A DNA stretch of 47,500 nucleotides from Stramonita haemastoma (GCA_030674155.1 CM060324.1:46701507-46749006), one strand, 5' to 3'. Shown: positions 35,243-45,082, counted from the first letter of the stretch. The notes: generated by a model not told the origin, from the sequence alone. Made by a program: numbers and translations.

Positions 35243-36834
35243 TGTGATGAGCCGGGTAGCAAGGATAGAGGACAGGGAAAGTAGAGGAACAATGCACAGC
35301 AACCAGGCAAAAGAAGACTCAGGGGAAGACAGCAGCTGGGCGTTGGTTGGTCTTTATTTCGTCATCTCTCTGCTCCGCTCCCCTGCTCTGCTGGTCACTA
35401 GGCCTATTCTGGTCTAACCCAGTCTAACGTAGTCTGCAAACCTGTCTCTCCTAGTCTGCCTAGCCACCCTAACCACCCCTAAATATATACCCTCGGCACG
35501 GACTGCAAAGATAGCACCAAGGGGGCAGCAGACAATTCGGCCACTTCAAACTTAAAATGGAGTAAATTTGTGTTTCCTTATGCAGCTTCAACAGTGATTA
35601 TCTTGCTGTCCGCGCAACAAAGCTAAACATATTATATATCAAAATAAACTAAAAACACAAGCTTTAAAATACATTAATGCACTTTATGCAACAACTATCT
35701 AACTGTGAGCTAAAGGCGATTAAAGCTTCTGAGTATACACATTTTTAACAGGTTTACACTAAAACTTTCGATAATAAAACACGAAGAGTCCAGCAGAGCC
35801 TAATACTTAATGTATATAAAAGGAAGAATATAATTCACAGATTGTATACATATGCATGTTATTAGCTAGCAGTGTCCATGAGATGAAATATCAATAATTA
35901 AACAGCCATGGGAAAACACATTTTCCGATCTACTGCGTGCACATCAGCCTTGCATCAGCCTTGCTTACGAAGCAGTTCGTAAGATCGAAAGAATGAACAA
36001 TCTCTGATAATACAAATTATCTATATTAACATAATCCGACCTAATGTTCATTCATATATAAACCCAAAATATACCATAGATCGATAGTTTGTCTGTATTT
36101 TATAAAATTCAGTTCCACGAGATTCGAATTCGTTTAGAACAAAGAACGAGCGTTAGGCTAATCATCGTGTTCAAACCATCATATGCCTTACGAACTATTA
36201 CAACCTAAATTAAGTTATACTTCATTTATCTAAATAAAGTTTATTACACACGATTCTCAATCGCACACTACAGTATATAAAATATTTCTTTACTTATGAA
36301 TTAGAACTGCTTTTGCTGATTGCAATTCAATGTTCTTATACTGATATGATGCAATAAGTGAAAATACTAATTTGCGATGAAAATAGAGAATCTTCACTGA
36401 GGTCGAGTTGAATCGAGTCAAGATCAGTCCTTCAACAATCATATCCATGAATATGAATAGATAATAATTATGATTTATTTAAGTTGCTATTAAAGATTCT
36501 TTCTATAATTTCAGCTGACCTTTGTGTTCAAAATGCAAGGTAGAGTTCTCTCTCTTGATAAATCCAAAAATCACTACAATAAAATATATCCATCTCATTC
36601 CACTAACAATAAAATCGTAAAAACAAAATAAAATACAAAATAACTAATTAGTTACATATGAATCATAAAGATAAAAAATACAATTATCAACTTTATATAA
36701 AAATATAAATATATCCTACACATAACAAACTACAATACTTTATAAAATGAACAGAAGATATTTGTTCTGACCACACCAAAGTATCTGCTTAGCTGTATCT
36801 AACCTAAAATAAATGCCTAACAAGCTCTCACACA
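35243..36834 (-). mobile_element. Candidate solo LTR (low confidence)
   Basis: The segment begins TGTGATGAGC and ends GCTCTCACACA, an imperfect terminal inverted repeat with TG...CA ends. On the minus strand a TATA-like TATATTTAGG (35,480-35,490) precedes an AATAAA at 35,353-35,358 and the element end at 35,243, the order expected for U3-R-U5. I could not find a target-site duplication (ATTTA versus TAGAG) and no internal retroviral genes are present. Confidence 0.28.
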
Positions 36835-36862
36835 TAGAGCCACACAAAACCACCTGATTACA

Positions 36863-37023
36863 TTAATAATTTATCTGAAAATGTGATTTATGTCTGCACT
36901 TCTTCTTGCCGAATTCGCATGTATATCGAAACTCCCCATTGTGCGTGTCAAGGTGGTACTTCAATGAGTACCTTCTGGTAAAGCTGGCTGTACAGCCATT
37001 CACTGTGCAGGGGAAATTCATGC
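36863..37023 (-). CDS. C2H2 zinc-finger protein, exon d
   Basis: A CCCCTTTTTGTGCAG acceptor leads into GMNFPCTVNGCTASFTRR, then YSLKYHLDTH. This is a canonical C-x4-C-x12-H-x3-H finger of the kind with two or more residues between the cysteines. The following NGEFRYTCEFGKKKCRHKSH looks like the start of a second, divergent finger. A stop follows at QINY. The exon starts with the last two bases of a codon, so it joins exon c (which ends with one base) as His-Ala-Gly-Met-Asn. I see no consensus donor before the stop; the exon is therefore either terminal or damaged. Confidence 0.7.
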
Positions 37024-37051
37024 CTGCACAAAAAGGGGGGGGGGGGGGGGG

Positions 37052-37175
37052 TAAACAGGGTATGACAACAAACACAGAAAAGACCACAAAGGGTACTGAC
37101 AACAATACACAGAAAACAAAGACACAACAAAACAGGGTACTGATCAACAACACCAACAAAGACACACAAACGGTT
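37052..37175 (+). repeat. 45-bp minisatellite, short diverged array
   Basis: Two to three diverged units (GGGTATGACAACAAACACAG, GGGTACTGACAACAATACAC, GGGTACTGATCAACAACACC). They lie beside exon-like copy b'1, in the same relation as the larger arrays to their exon copies. Confidence 0.85.
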
Positions 37176-37179
37176 GACA

Positions 37180-37353
37180 ACTTCCTCTTGCAACTTGGGC
37201 TCAATTACCCGTTTGCATGAGAGGTTGGTGAAAGCTTTCATGAAACTGAAGCCCCGATTATCACTTGTGTCAATCCTTTTGTTTTCACTGACACATGGGG
37301 CGGAAAGACTATTCCCAGGGGCACCATTCAAAGTTGGGGCATGACTATGCCTG
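37180..37353 (-). pseudogene. Exon b-like copy (b'1)
   Basis: It reads HSHAPTLNGAPGNSLSAP, then CVSENKRIDTSDN and FSFMKAFTNLSCKRVIEP, KLQEEVV. The FTNLS-KRVIEPK-QEEV core matches exon b at 40,199-40,262, but the donor GTGAGT is changed to GTCAAC. The frame is open here. The upstream half has no counterpart in exon b and is shared only with the copy at 39,190. It could be a genuine alternative exon. Confidence 0.5.
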
Positions 37354-37423
37354 TAGGTGTGTAATTACCATGCCTGCAACATATGTGACATTAGATAATC
37401 ACACACTTACCAGCATGTTGTGA

Positions 37424-37553
37424 CTTACATGTTTATAGAGATGCCATGGCTGTGAAGGATTTGCCGGGAGGACACATCTCGCATTCGATTTTGAAGTTGG
37501 GGTCCTTCTTTTTCACTTTCAGTTCCTCCAACAATCCTTTGGTTGGCTCTGAA
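37424..37553 (-). pseudogene. Degenerate duplicate of zinc-finger exon c
   Basis: It retains LLEELKVKKKDPNFKIECEM and CPPGKSFTAMASL, but a base is missing near the acceptor and three single-base deletions near 37,427-37,440 create an in-frame stop (CTA TAA) before the zinc-binding histidines. Compared with 39,423-39,564 it cannot complete a finger. Confidence 0.7.
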
Positions 37554-37724
37554 AGAAGATGACAATGAAAACATTGTTTACTCCTGAAAAAAAAGTGACT
37601 GATGATGTTAATATTTTTTTCTTGTAAAACTGACTGATCATGCCAATTTTCTTCTTTGAAAATAGACACTTTACTGATATCCATGTTTTTCTTTAAAAAA
37701 ATATATAAAAAAGACAATGATGTC

Positions 37725-39185
37725 CATGATCAACAACACACAGAAAACAAAGACACAACAAAACAGGGTACTGACAAACAACACACACAAAACAAAGACA
37801 CAACAAAACAGGGTACTGACAAACAATACACACAAAACAAAGACACAACAAAACAGGGTACTGACAAACAACACACACAAAACAAAGACACAACAAAACG
37901 GGGTACTGATCAACAATACACACAAAACAAAGACACAACAAAACAGGGTACTGACAAACAATACACACAAAACAAAGACACAACAAAACAGGGTACTGAC
38001 AAACAATACACACAAAACAAAGACACAACAAAACGGGGTACTGATCAACAATACACACAAAACAAAGACACAACAAAACAGGGTACTGACAAACAATACA
38101 CACAAAACAAAGACACAACAAAACAGCGGGTACTGACAAACAATAACACACAAAACAAAGACACAACCAAAACGGGGTACTGACAAACAATACACACAAA
38201 ACAAAGACACAACAAAACGGGTGGTACATGACAAACAATACACACAAAACAAAGACACAACAAAACAGGGTACTGACAAACAATACACACAAAACAAAGA
38301 CACAACAAAACAGGGTACTGACAAACAATACACACAAAACAAAGACACAACAAAACAGGGTACTGATCAACAATACACACAAAACAAAGACACAACAAAA
38401 CAGGGTACTGACAAACAACACACACAAAACAAAGACACAACAAAACGGGTGTACTGACAATACACACACACAAACAAAGACACAACAAAAGGCGGGGTAC
38501 TGACAAACAAACACACACAAAACAAAGACACAACAAAAACGGGGTACTGACAAACAACACACTGAAAAACAAAGACAAACAAAACAGGGTGCTGACAAAC
38601 AACACACACAAAACAAAGACACAACAAAACAGGGTACTGACAAAACAATACACACAAAACAAAGACACAACAAAACAGGGTACTGACAAACAACGCACAC
38701 AAAACAAAGACACAACAAAACGGTGGTACTGACAAACAATACACACAAAACAAAGACACAACAAAAACAGGGTACTGACAAAACATACACACAAAACAAA
38801 GACACAACAAAACAGCGGTACTGACAATACACACACAAAACAAAGACACAACAAAACAGTGGTACTGACAAAAACAATACACACAAAACAAAGACACAAC
38901 AAAACAGGGTACTGACAAACAAACAACACACAAAACAAAGACACAACAAAACAGGGTACTGACAAACAATACACACAAAACAAAGACACAACAAAACAGT
39001 GGTACTGACAAACAATACACACAAAACAAAGACACAACAAAACAGGGTACTGACAAACAATACACACAAAACAAAGACACAAACAAAACATGGGTACTGA
39101 CAATACACACACAAAACAAAGACAACAAAACAGGGTACTGACAAACAATACACACAAAACAAAGACACAACAAAACGGGGGTACT
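37725..39185 (+). repeat. 45-bp minisatellite, main array (~32 copies)
   Basis: The unit is ACAAACAATACACACAAAAC, then AAAGACACAACAAAACAGGG, then TACTG (45 bp), with GGGTACTG steps exactly 45 apart in the cleaner part. Some units carry GATCAACA instead of GACAAACA, spaced about three units apart, which hints at a trimer higher-order repeat. 45 is divisible by three, so both strands show long open frames that are not genes. Single-base indels increase towards 38,100-39,150. Confidence 0.96.
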
Positions 39186-39189
39186 GTCC

Positions 39190-39382
39190 TTCTTGCGACT
39201 TGGGCTCAATTACCAGTTTGCTGAGAGGTTGGTGAAAGCTTTCATGAAACCTGAAGACCAGATTATCACTTGTGTCAATCCTTTTGTTTTCACTGACACG
39301 ATGGGGCGGAAAGACTATTCCCAGGGGCACCATTCAAAGTTGGGGCATGACTATGCCTGTAGGTGTGTAATTACCATGCCTG
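39190..39382 (-). pseudogene. Exon b-like copy (b'2), frame-broken, donor lost
   Basis: Nearly the same DNA as 37,180-37,353, with inserted bases in CCCCATCGTGTC and CTTCAGGTTTC and a deletion in CTCAGCAAACTGG. The sequence then reads VIEPKSQE, but the splice donor is replaced by ACAGTACCCC directly continuing into the satellite. Confidence 0.65.
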
Positions 39383-39422
39383 CAACATATTGTGACACTT
39401 AAGATTAATCACCCACACTTAC

Positions 39423-39564
39423 CAGCATGTTGTGACTTTACATGATTTATGAGAGATGCCATGGCTGTGAAGGATTTGCCGGGAGGACACATCTCGCATT
39501 CGATTTTGAAGTTGGGGTCCTTCTTTTTCACTTTCAGTTCCTCCAACAATCGTTTGGCTTGGCT
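39423..39564 (-). CDS. C2H2 zinc-finger protein, exon c
   Basis: A TTCTTTCAG acceptor precedes SQAKRLLEELKVKKKDPNFK, then IECEMCPPGKSFTAMASL, then INHVKSQHAG, with a GTAAGT donor. The finger is C-x2-C-x14-H-x4-H, two residues longer than the standard spacing. The 142-nt exon is phase 0 at its start and phase 1 at its end. It therefore joins exon b (phase 0 end) and either exon d or exon e, both of which start with two bases of a codon. It is the intact version of the damaged copy at 37,424-37,553. Confidence 0.78.
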
Positions 39565-39807
39565 CTGAAAGAAGTGAATGAATCAATCTGAAAAAATGAC
39601 TTTCATGTTAATATTTTTTTTTTGTAAAAAAAGTGACTGATGATGTCAATTTTCTTCTTGTAAAAACTGGATACTGATCATGCCAATTTTCTTCTTTGAA
39701 AATAGACACTTGACTACTGATATCATGATTGTTTTCTCTTTGAAAATAACATAAAAATGACAATGATATCCATGTTTCTTAAAAAACAATAAAAAAAGAC
39801 AATCATC

Positions 39808-40195
39808 CAGGTATGACAAACAACACACACAAAAACAAAGACACAACAAAACAGGGTACTGACAAACAACACACACAACAAAAACAAAAAAGGACTACAA
39901 CAACACAAAAAGAACCAACGGGTACTGACAAACAATACACACAAAACAAAGACACAACAAAACAGGGTACTGATCAACAATACACAGAAAACAAAGACAC
40001 AACAAAACAGGGTACTGACAAACAACACACAGAACAAAGACACAACAAAACAGGGTACTGACAAACAACACACACAAAACAAAGACACAACAAAACAGGG
40101 TACTGATCAACAACACACACAAAACAAAGACACAACAAAACGGGGTACTGATCAACAATACACACAAAACAAAGACACAACAAAAACGGGGTACT
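39808..40195 (+). repeat. 45-bp minisatellite, second array (~8 copies)
   Basis: Same unit as 37,725-39,185. Its end abuts the splice donor of exon b at 40,199: on the minus strand GTTGTGAGTACCCC at the donor is homologous to GTTGATCAGTACCCC inside each unit. Confidence 0.94.
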
Positions 40196-40198
40196 CAC

Positions 40199-40262
40199 AA
40201 CTTCCTCTTGCGACTTGGGCTCAATTACCCGTTTGCGTGAGAGGTTGGATGCGTTCGTCTTT
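40199..40262 (-). CDS. C2H2 zinc-finger protein, exon b
   Basis: A CTGAAGCAG acceptor is followed by KTNASNLSRKRVIEPKSQEE and V, then GTGAGT. The exon is 64 nt, one leading base plus 21 codons. The residues are preserved in the copies at 37,180 and 39,190, where the donor is lost. Exon a ends in phase 1 while this exon needs phase 2, so a small exon is missing or an indel is present. Confidence 0.65.
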
Positions 40263-40965
40263 CTGCTTCAGCTGAACAGAAAACAGACAATACATGAATC
40301 ACAATGGAAAGAATGGATGTGGGCTATGACATTACACATACACAGCCAATATCCTTTGATACATGTATTTTTTTGTAAGCAATCTTCAGAGCACAAAAGC
40401 CGACAAAGATGCATGTTTTGACAATGACATCTCATTTTATCTTCTGATCCGGTACAATCTACTATGTTGCAAAAAGCCTTGGATCTGGTACAATCTACAT
40501 GGGCTTATGGTTAACGGGAATCAATTCAAACTGCAGAGAAAAAAGACCGATTGGAGCCATTTTACAATCTGCATGGTTTATGGTTAATAGGAATCAATCT
40601 GACCTGTAGAGGGACAAGGAAGGATCTTTAGAAATGTCTGTGTGGTTCCCTCTGAACTGAACCTCTTTAGTGTCTTTTTAAAACAAACAAAAAGAAAAGG
40701 AGAAATAAAGCGAACTAGTTGATTGTTGCAAATAAAAAATAATTATTTGCTATAGGCCAGCTGGCTGCTTTGCTCGATCATCAATACATCAGCAGAAACG
40801 GGACAGACCCCCACTGTTTGTACACTCCTCCCTGCCAGCCCCTAATTGCATTGGCAGATTTCTCCAGCAACTGTCCTGTCCAATGTGGACAGATGAGACC
40901 CCTGGCTAAAATGTGTATGAATGCTAAGCGAACTTTCCTCGTTCCACGAGAAAGGTGTGGAAAGG
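40263..40965. other. Intron of the zinc-finger gene
   Basis: AT-rich, with two related AATCTACATGGGCTTATGG / AATCTGCATGGTTTATGG phrases (40,491 and 40,566), each followed by TTAA(C/T)(G/A)GGAATCAAT, which suggests a small old duplication. No gene is visible. Confidence 0.5.
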
Positions 40966-41093
40966 GAAATCGGAAAAAAAAGTCACAGGAAAAAAAAGTC
41001 ACAGAAAAAAAGTCACAGGAAAAAAGTCACAATAGTGGTGACTTCAAAGTGAGTGAGACAGAGCTGTGTGATGTACTCTCTTCTACAACAAAA

Positions 41094-41172
<79 letters not shown>

Positions 41173-41188
41173 TGTGTGTGTGAGAGAG

Positions 41189-41227
<39 letters not shown>

Positions 41228-41500
41228 AATCTTAATTGATGCATATGACTGGGGTCTGCACATAGCTAGAGGAGCTAGACTGGTATTATTGCAGTTTTAA
41301 AAATCTTTTACCGACTATCTTGAATCTATGACATTGGCTTTTATCCTGCTCAGATGAAATAAATAGTTGTTGACTTGAACTGGATTTTACTTGGCTTTGT
41401 TTGACCATATTGTAATTTTTTTCCTGTGACTTTTTTTCCTACTCAATTTTGTGACTTTTTTCTGTGACTATTTTTCCTGTGACTTTTTTTCCCTACATTC
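40966..41500. repeat. Inverted repeat of GTCACAGGAAAAAA units around a GT-GCGT-GA array
   Basis: 40,973-41,032 holds four units of AAAAAGTCACAGG. 41,415-41,494 holds four units of the reverse complement (CCTGTGACTTTTT). A (GT)n-(GCGT)n-(GT)n-(GA)n array fills 41,096-41,223. The outer parts also share TTCCACGAGAAAGG / CATTCGTGGAAAG similarity. Confidence 0.8.
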
Positions 41501-41818
41501 GTGGAAAGTGAGTGGATGCTGTTAATCCAAGGTTTCCTGTATACTGGACCAGCTAAGGCTGGCTTCACCTGTGCTTTCCATTCTTCTAGCCTTCTTCCAG
41601 TCACTAGGAGATTTCTGACTTTATCAAAAAACAAAAAACAAAAAGCTAAAAAGATCCTCTCTCAGTAAGTGATGTGTGCAGTGTGTATACTGAACTCTCT
41701 TGGTTGTGCAAATCTATGCTAACTGAGTGAGGATGACAGGCAAATACTTCTTACTATTGTAGTGTGTTGGTTCTCTACAGTTCTCATTCAGAGAAGGATC
41801 AAACCCACAAACACCTAC

Positions 41819-42289
41819 CTTCACGCCTCTCATTCGAAGAACCGTTCGACACGGTCTCTTCCTGTGCCGCATAGGGGTGACCACCCAGGACGGATTGCGC
41901 GTCTTCCTCAGCTGGTTTGGGGGCTTCCATGCTGATGCCACTCATTTCACTGGCAAAAGAGCCAAACTCGCTTGTTGTGGGACTCACTGGGTCCTCCTGT
42001 CTGGGCTTTGTTCCTGGTAGAGCAGCATACGTGTGGTCTGCGTGAGGGATTGCCACACCCACCTCTTCTTCCATCACTTGCACTTCCTGGGTCTCCTCCT
42101 CTTTCTCCTCACTTTCTCGGCTGGACACAGATGGCGACTTGGGGGTCTTTTTCACCGGTGGCTCTTCTTCTTCTTGTCTTTGGGTTTTTTCTCTCTTTCG
42201 TTTTTGAGCCGTTTGCTTTTTACTAATTGCCATTTTGTTACTGGCTTTGCTCTTCAGGGATGTCTTTGGCTCTTTTCCCTTCTTGCTAT
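41819..42289 (-). CDS. Charged N-terminal exon a of the zinc-finger gene (presumed)
   Basis: A TTTCTGATTCCAG acceptor precedes SKKGKEPKTSLKSKASNK, then MAISKKQTAQKRKREKTQRQ, then EEEEPPVKKTPKSPSVSSRE and SEEKEEETQEVQVMEEEVGV, ending with NGSSNERREG before a GTAGGT donor. The first 60 residues are Lys/Glu-rich, resembling a nuclear localisation region. The acidic Ser/Pro-rich remainder is probably disordered. It is open over 471 nt with good splice sites. Linkage to the zinc-finger exons is inferred from strand and order. A 5' exon upstream was not identified. Confidence 0.62.
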
Positions 42290-42600
42290 CTGGAATCAGA
42301 AAGAAGTTGATTGTGAAAACACCTGTACAAGGAACTCGGACTGAGATTGCTTACACCTGACATATGAGAAAGTAATCACAGGTGAACACCACCTACACAA
42401 ACAAGGATAGCTAGCTAGGTTTTAAAAGATTGAAGCCAGCCAGAGGTGATGCCCACCTTGAAGTGATGCCATCACATCGACCCTCCAGTGACAAATGTCC
42501 AGACTCCCATCTGTCTTCTGTTCTCTTTCTCTCTTGGCTAGACCTCTGGGGCTCATCAAAAGTGAGATTTACCATTTTACCCACCTGGTCATATATATTG

Positions 42601-43025
42601 TGACGCTCCACCACATAATAAGTCGGAGTGCACCAGAGGTCAATTTTTAGCTATTGACATATCATTAATGTACAATAAAGTGGCTATCAAATACAAAAAA
42701 CAGATAGAAAATCGGACAATTCTGTGCAAAGTTATTACAAATTAAAATGATAGACTGCAGGATGTGACAAAATGAGAAACGGGCAAGTTTATTTTCGTAA
42801 CAGATTGTCAGAATGAGGGCTTGGGTATTTTCAAAACACATTTAAAAGCAAAAGGAATATAAAAAAATTATGCCTTGATTATTTTATCATAAGGTAGATA
42901 AACGGATATTGTTTAATAATCAATCAAAATCTCAAAATTAACAACTTGACCCCCGACTGCCTTTAATGGCTCCTAGCCCAAAATTGGGTAATGTGCTAGG
43001 CGACTCATTTCGTGGTGGAGCGCCA
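42601..43025 (+). mobile_element. MITE, copy 1 (425 bp)
   Basis: Terminal inverted repeats are TGACGCTCCACCACATAATA... and, at the other end, the complement of TGGCGCTCCACCACGAAATG, continuing to AGTCG. The interior is AT-rich and non-coding. It is flanked by TA dinucleotide repeats on both sides. It matches the reverse complement of 44,410-44,835 along its full length with moderate divergence. Confidence 0.88.
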
Positions 43026-43078
43026 TATATATATATATATATTATATATATATTATATATATATATATATATATACAA
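43021..43078 (+). repeat. (TA)n flanking the MITE
   Basis: TA dinucleotides with ATT interruptions directly follow the MITE end. Short (AT)4 DNA also precedes the MITE at 42,591. Confidence 0.9.
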
Positions 43079-43079
43079 T

Positions 43080-43568
43080 TAACATCTTATTCATGCTATT
43101 TTGCTAGTCAGGACAACACGAGGTGGAACATGAGGAACCTTTGTTTAATTAAGACGACCATGTGACCAGTTGAAACAGTGTACACTGGACCGATCACCAC
43201 TGTGAAGAAAAAGCAGTGAAAATGTTGAAGTTAGCCTTTAAATGACATCTATCTATTATCAGTTTTATTAGAAATAATATGGATCATCTGATGAGGAACT
43301 GCAACTGACAGCAAATGCAGATAAATAATCGTTTTGTTATTGTTGTTGTTTTTTTTGGTCTTCTTTTTGCCACTGAGCATTAGCAAAAATGAGAACGGGA
43401 ATAGTTGTACCTGAAATACTAATATACACAAGATATTGGTCAATTAAGTAGCTATGGGGGGGAATCTTTGGCTGTCAACATTTTCACTACTTTTTCTTCA
43501 CAGTGATGGCTGGTCCATATGTAAACTTTTTCAACTCGTCACATGGTCGTCTTAATATATGTCAATTT

Positions 43569-43635
<67 letters not shown>

Positions 43636-44250
43636 CGTAATAGAACTTTTTGTCAAAACTTTTAAAACAAAAAAAAATGTAACTCTCTCTAAAACAATAA
43701 AAAAAAAAAAGAAAAAAAAGTTACGATTCACTGGGTTCCATCAAAAACCTACATCAACAACACCCAACAGCTGACACATGTTATTGCTCTCCAGTGAGGT
43801 AAAAAAAAAAAAAAAAGGAGAAAAGGTTCTATCATAAAAACAAAAACCCCGTTTTAATACAAAAACAAGTGAAATTTCATATTAGTTTTGAAACACATAT
43901 TTTCAAAATAAACGAATACATACGCTCTGATCAGGAAACTTTCTTTGACACCGTCTCCATTTCGCTTTCTTTTTCCCCCGGAGCTCCTGGTCAGTAGACT
44001 AACTGGTTGCTGAAAGTTGGTGGAAATGAATGTATGGAGAGATATACAGGGCTTAACGTCCTCCTGGGTTACCCCATGTGGGATATTGGCTGTAGATATG
44101 CCGACAAAAGAATCTATGGGATGGTACAGGCCTATTTATAGGAAGTATGACCGCGTATTAATACAAACTGAAAGAGAGAGAGAAAAAATCGAACAATGGA
44201 GTAGGCTAAAAATAACCCTTTCCCCAAACAAGTCTGAGCACAACAGCAGA
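43080..44250. other. Non-coding DNA with (CA)n and A-runs
   Basis: It includes a (CA)n of about 30 units at 43,569-43,630 and A-runs at 43,697 and 43,801. 43,140-43,160 and 43,540-43,560 contain a short inverted phrase (AATTAAGACGACCATGTGAC and CACATGGTCGTCTTAAT). No gene is seen. Confidence 0.55.
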
Positions 44251-44257
44251 TCTGTTT

Positions 44258-44286
44258 TATATATATATATATATGTGTGTGTGTGT

Positions 44287-44340
<54 letters not shown>

Positions 44341-44375
44341 TGTCTGTCTGTCTGTGTGTGTGTGTGTGTCTGTGT

Positions 44376-44409
<34 letters not shown>
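44258..44409 (+). repeat. (AT)n-(GT)n-(CTGT)n-(GT)n array
   Basis: A compound microsatellite into which, or beside which, the MITE at 44,410 is inserted. Confidence 0.95.
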
Positions 44410-44412
<3 letters not shown>

Positions 44413-44835
44413 CGCTCCATCACGAAATGAGTCGCTTAGCACATTACCCAATTTTGCACTGGGAGCCATTAAAGACAGGTGGGGGTCAAGTTGTCAATTT
44501 TGAGATTTTGATTGATTATAAAAATATAACCATTATTCTACCTTGTAGTGAAATATCAAGGCATAATTTTTATTCCTTTTGCTTTTAAATGTGTTTTGAA
44601 AATACTTAAGCCTTCATTCTGACAATATATTACGACAATAAACTTGCCCGTTTCTCATTTTGTCACATCCTGTAGTCAATCATTTCAATTTGTAATAACT
44701 TTGCACAGAATTGTCCAATTTTCAATCTGGGTTTTTTTTTGGTATTAAATAGCCTTTTTATTGCAGATTAATAACTAGTGAATAACTAAAAATTGACCTC
44801 TGGTGCAATGCGACTCCTTATGTGGTGGAGCGTCA
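44410..44835 (-). mobile_element. MITE, copy 2 (426 bp), inverted relative to copy 1
   Basis: Ends are TGACGCTCCATCACGAAATG and the complement of TGACGCTCCACCACATAAGG. Internal blocks shared with copy 1 (as reverse complement) include GACAATTCTGTGCAAAGTTA, GACAAAATGAGAAACGGGCA and AATCAATCAAAATCTCAAAA. The length is one base different from copy 1. Confidence 0.88.
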
Positions 44836-44913
44836 CATATATATAAAGGCCAGCTTTACCCAAACCCAAATCCTATTTTGAGAAAATAATTATAGGAAAA
44901 TAAAAATTATCCT

Positions 44914-44987
44914 CTCCCCAGCGGGGTTCAATTCCCCAGTCTCCCGCGTGACAGGCTGGGGGATACTGACCACTATACTACCGAGGA
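44914..44987 (-). pseudogene. tRNA-Asp pseudogene with inverted T arm, copy 5
   Basis: The 5' half, including the A box and the anticodon GTC, is conserved. On the + strand the T arm reads GGGGTTCAATTCCCC where the other five copies read GGGGAATTGAACCCC (four G/C bases in copy 3's shortened stem). The hairpin is inverted in place, so on the minus strand the B box becomes GGAATTGAACC. The anticodon stem also has extra bases (CAGGCTGGGGGATAC). The T-run after the gene is short (T5). Transcription by Pol III is unlikely. Flanks match the locus of copy 4. Confidence 0.85.
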
Positions 44988-45082
44988 TCTGATAGTAACA
45001 TGGTACTTATATTACATAACAAAAAATATACTAGTCTAATGAGCAAAGGACAACTCTTGTACGTGTCTGAAGACTTTATTAT

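Larger units (their letters stand above)
33165..36862 (-). other. Intron-like AT-rich region of the zinc-finger gene
   Basis: No exon is apparent between exons d and e. It includes a direct duplication at 33,960-34,330 and a candidate solo LTR at 35,243-36,834. Confidence 0.5.

Noticed and set aside
37725..39185. Regularly spaced repeats resembling a CRISPR array
   Set aside because: The 45-bp units are contiguous and nearly identical along their whole length; there are no unique spacers, and this is animal DNA.
37693..39333. Very long open frame (about 546 codons) on the minus strand and a matching repeated frame on the + strand
   Set aside because: The 45-bp satellite period is a multiple of three and its unit lacks stops in several frames, so both strands stay open. 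The peptide is a 15-residue Cys/Val/Phe or Lys/Thr/Gln repeat with no gene-like features, and real exon remnants lie at its edges.
42411..42614. Possible 5' exon of the zinc-finger gene (VNLTFDEPQRSSQERKRTED)
   Set aside because: Its start lies in the MITE end and the potential donor (AAG then GTGGGC) leaves a phase that does not match the acceptor of exon a. The region could still hold a 5' UTR exon, but I cannot support it.
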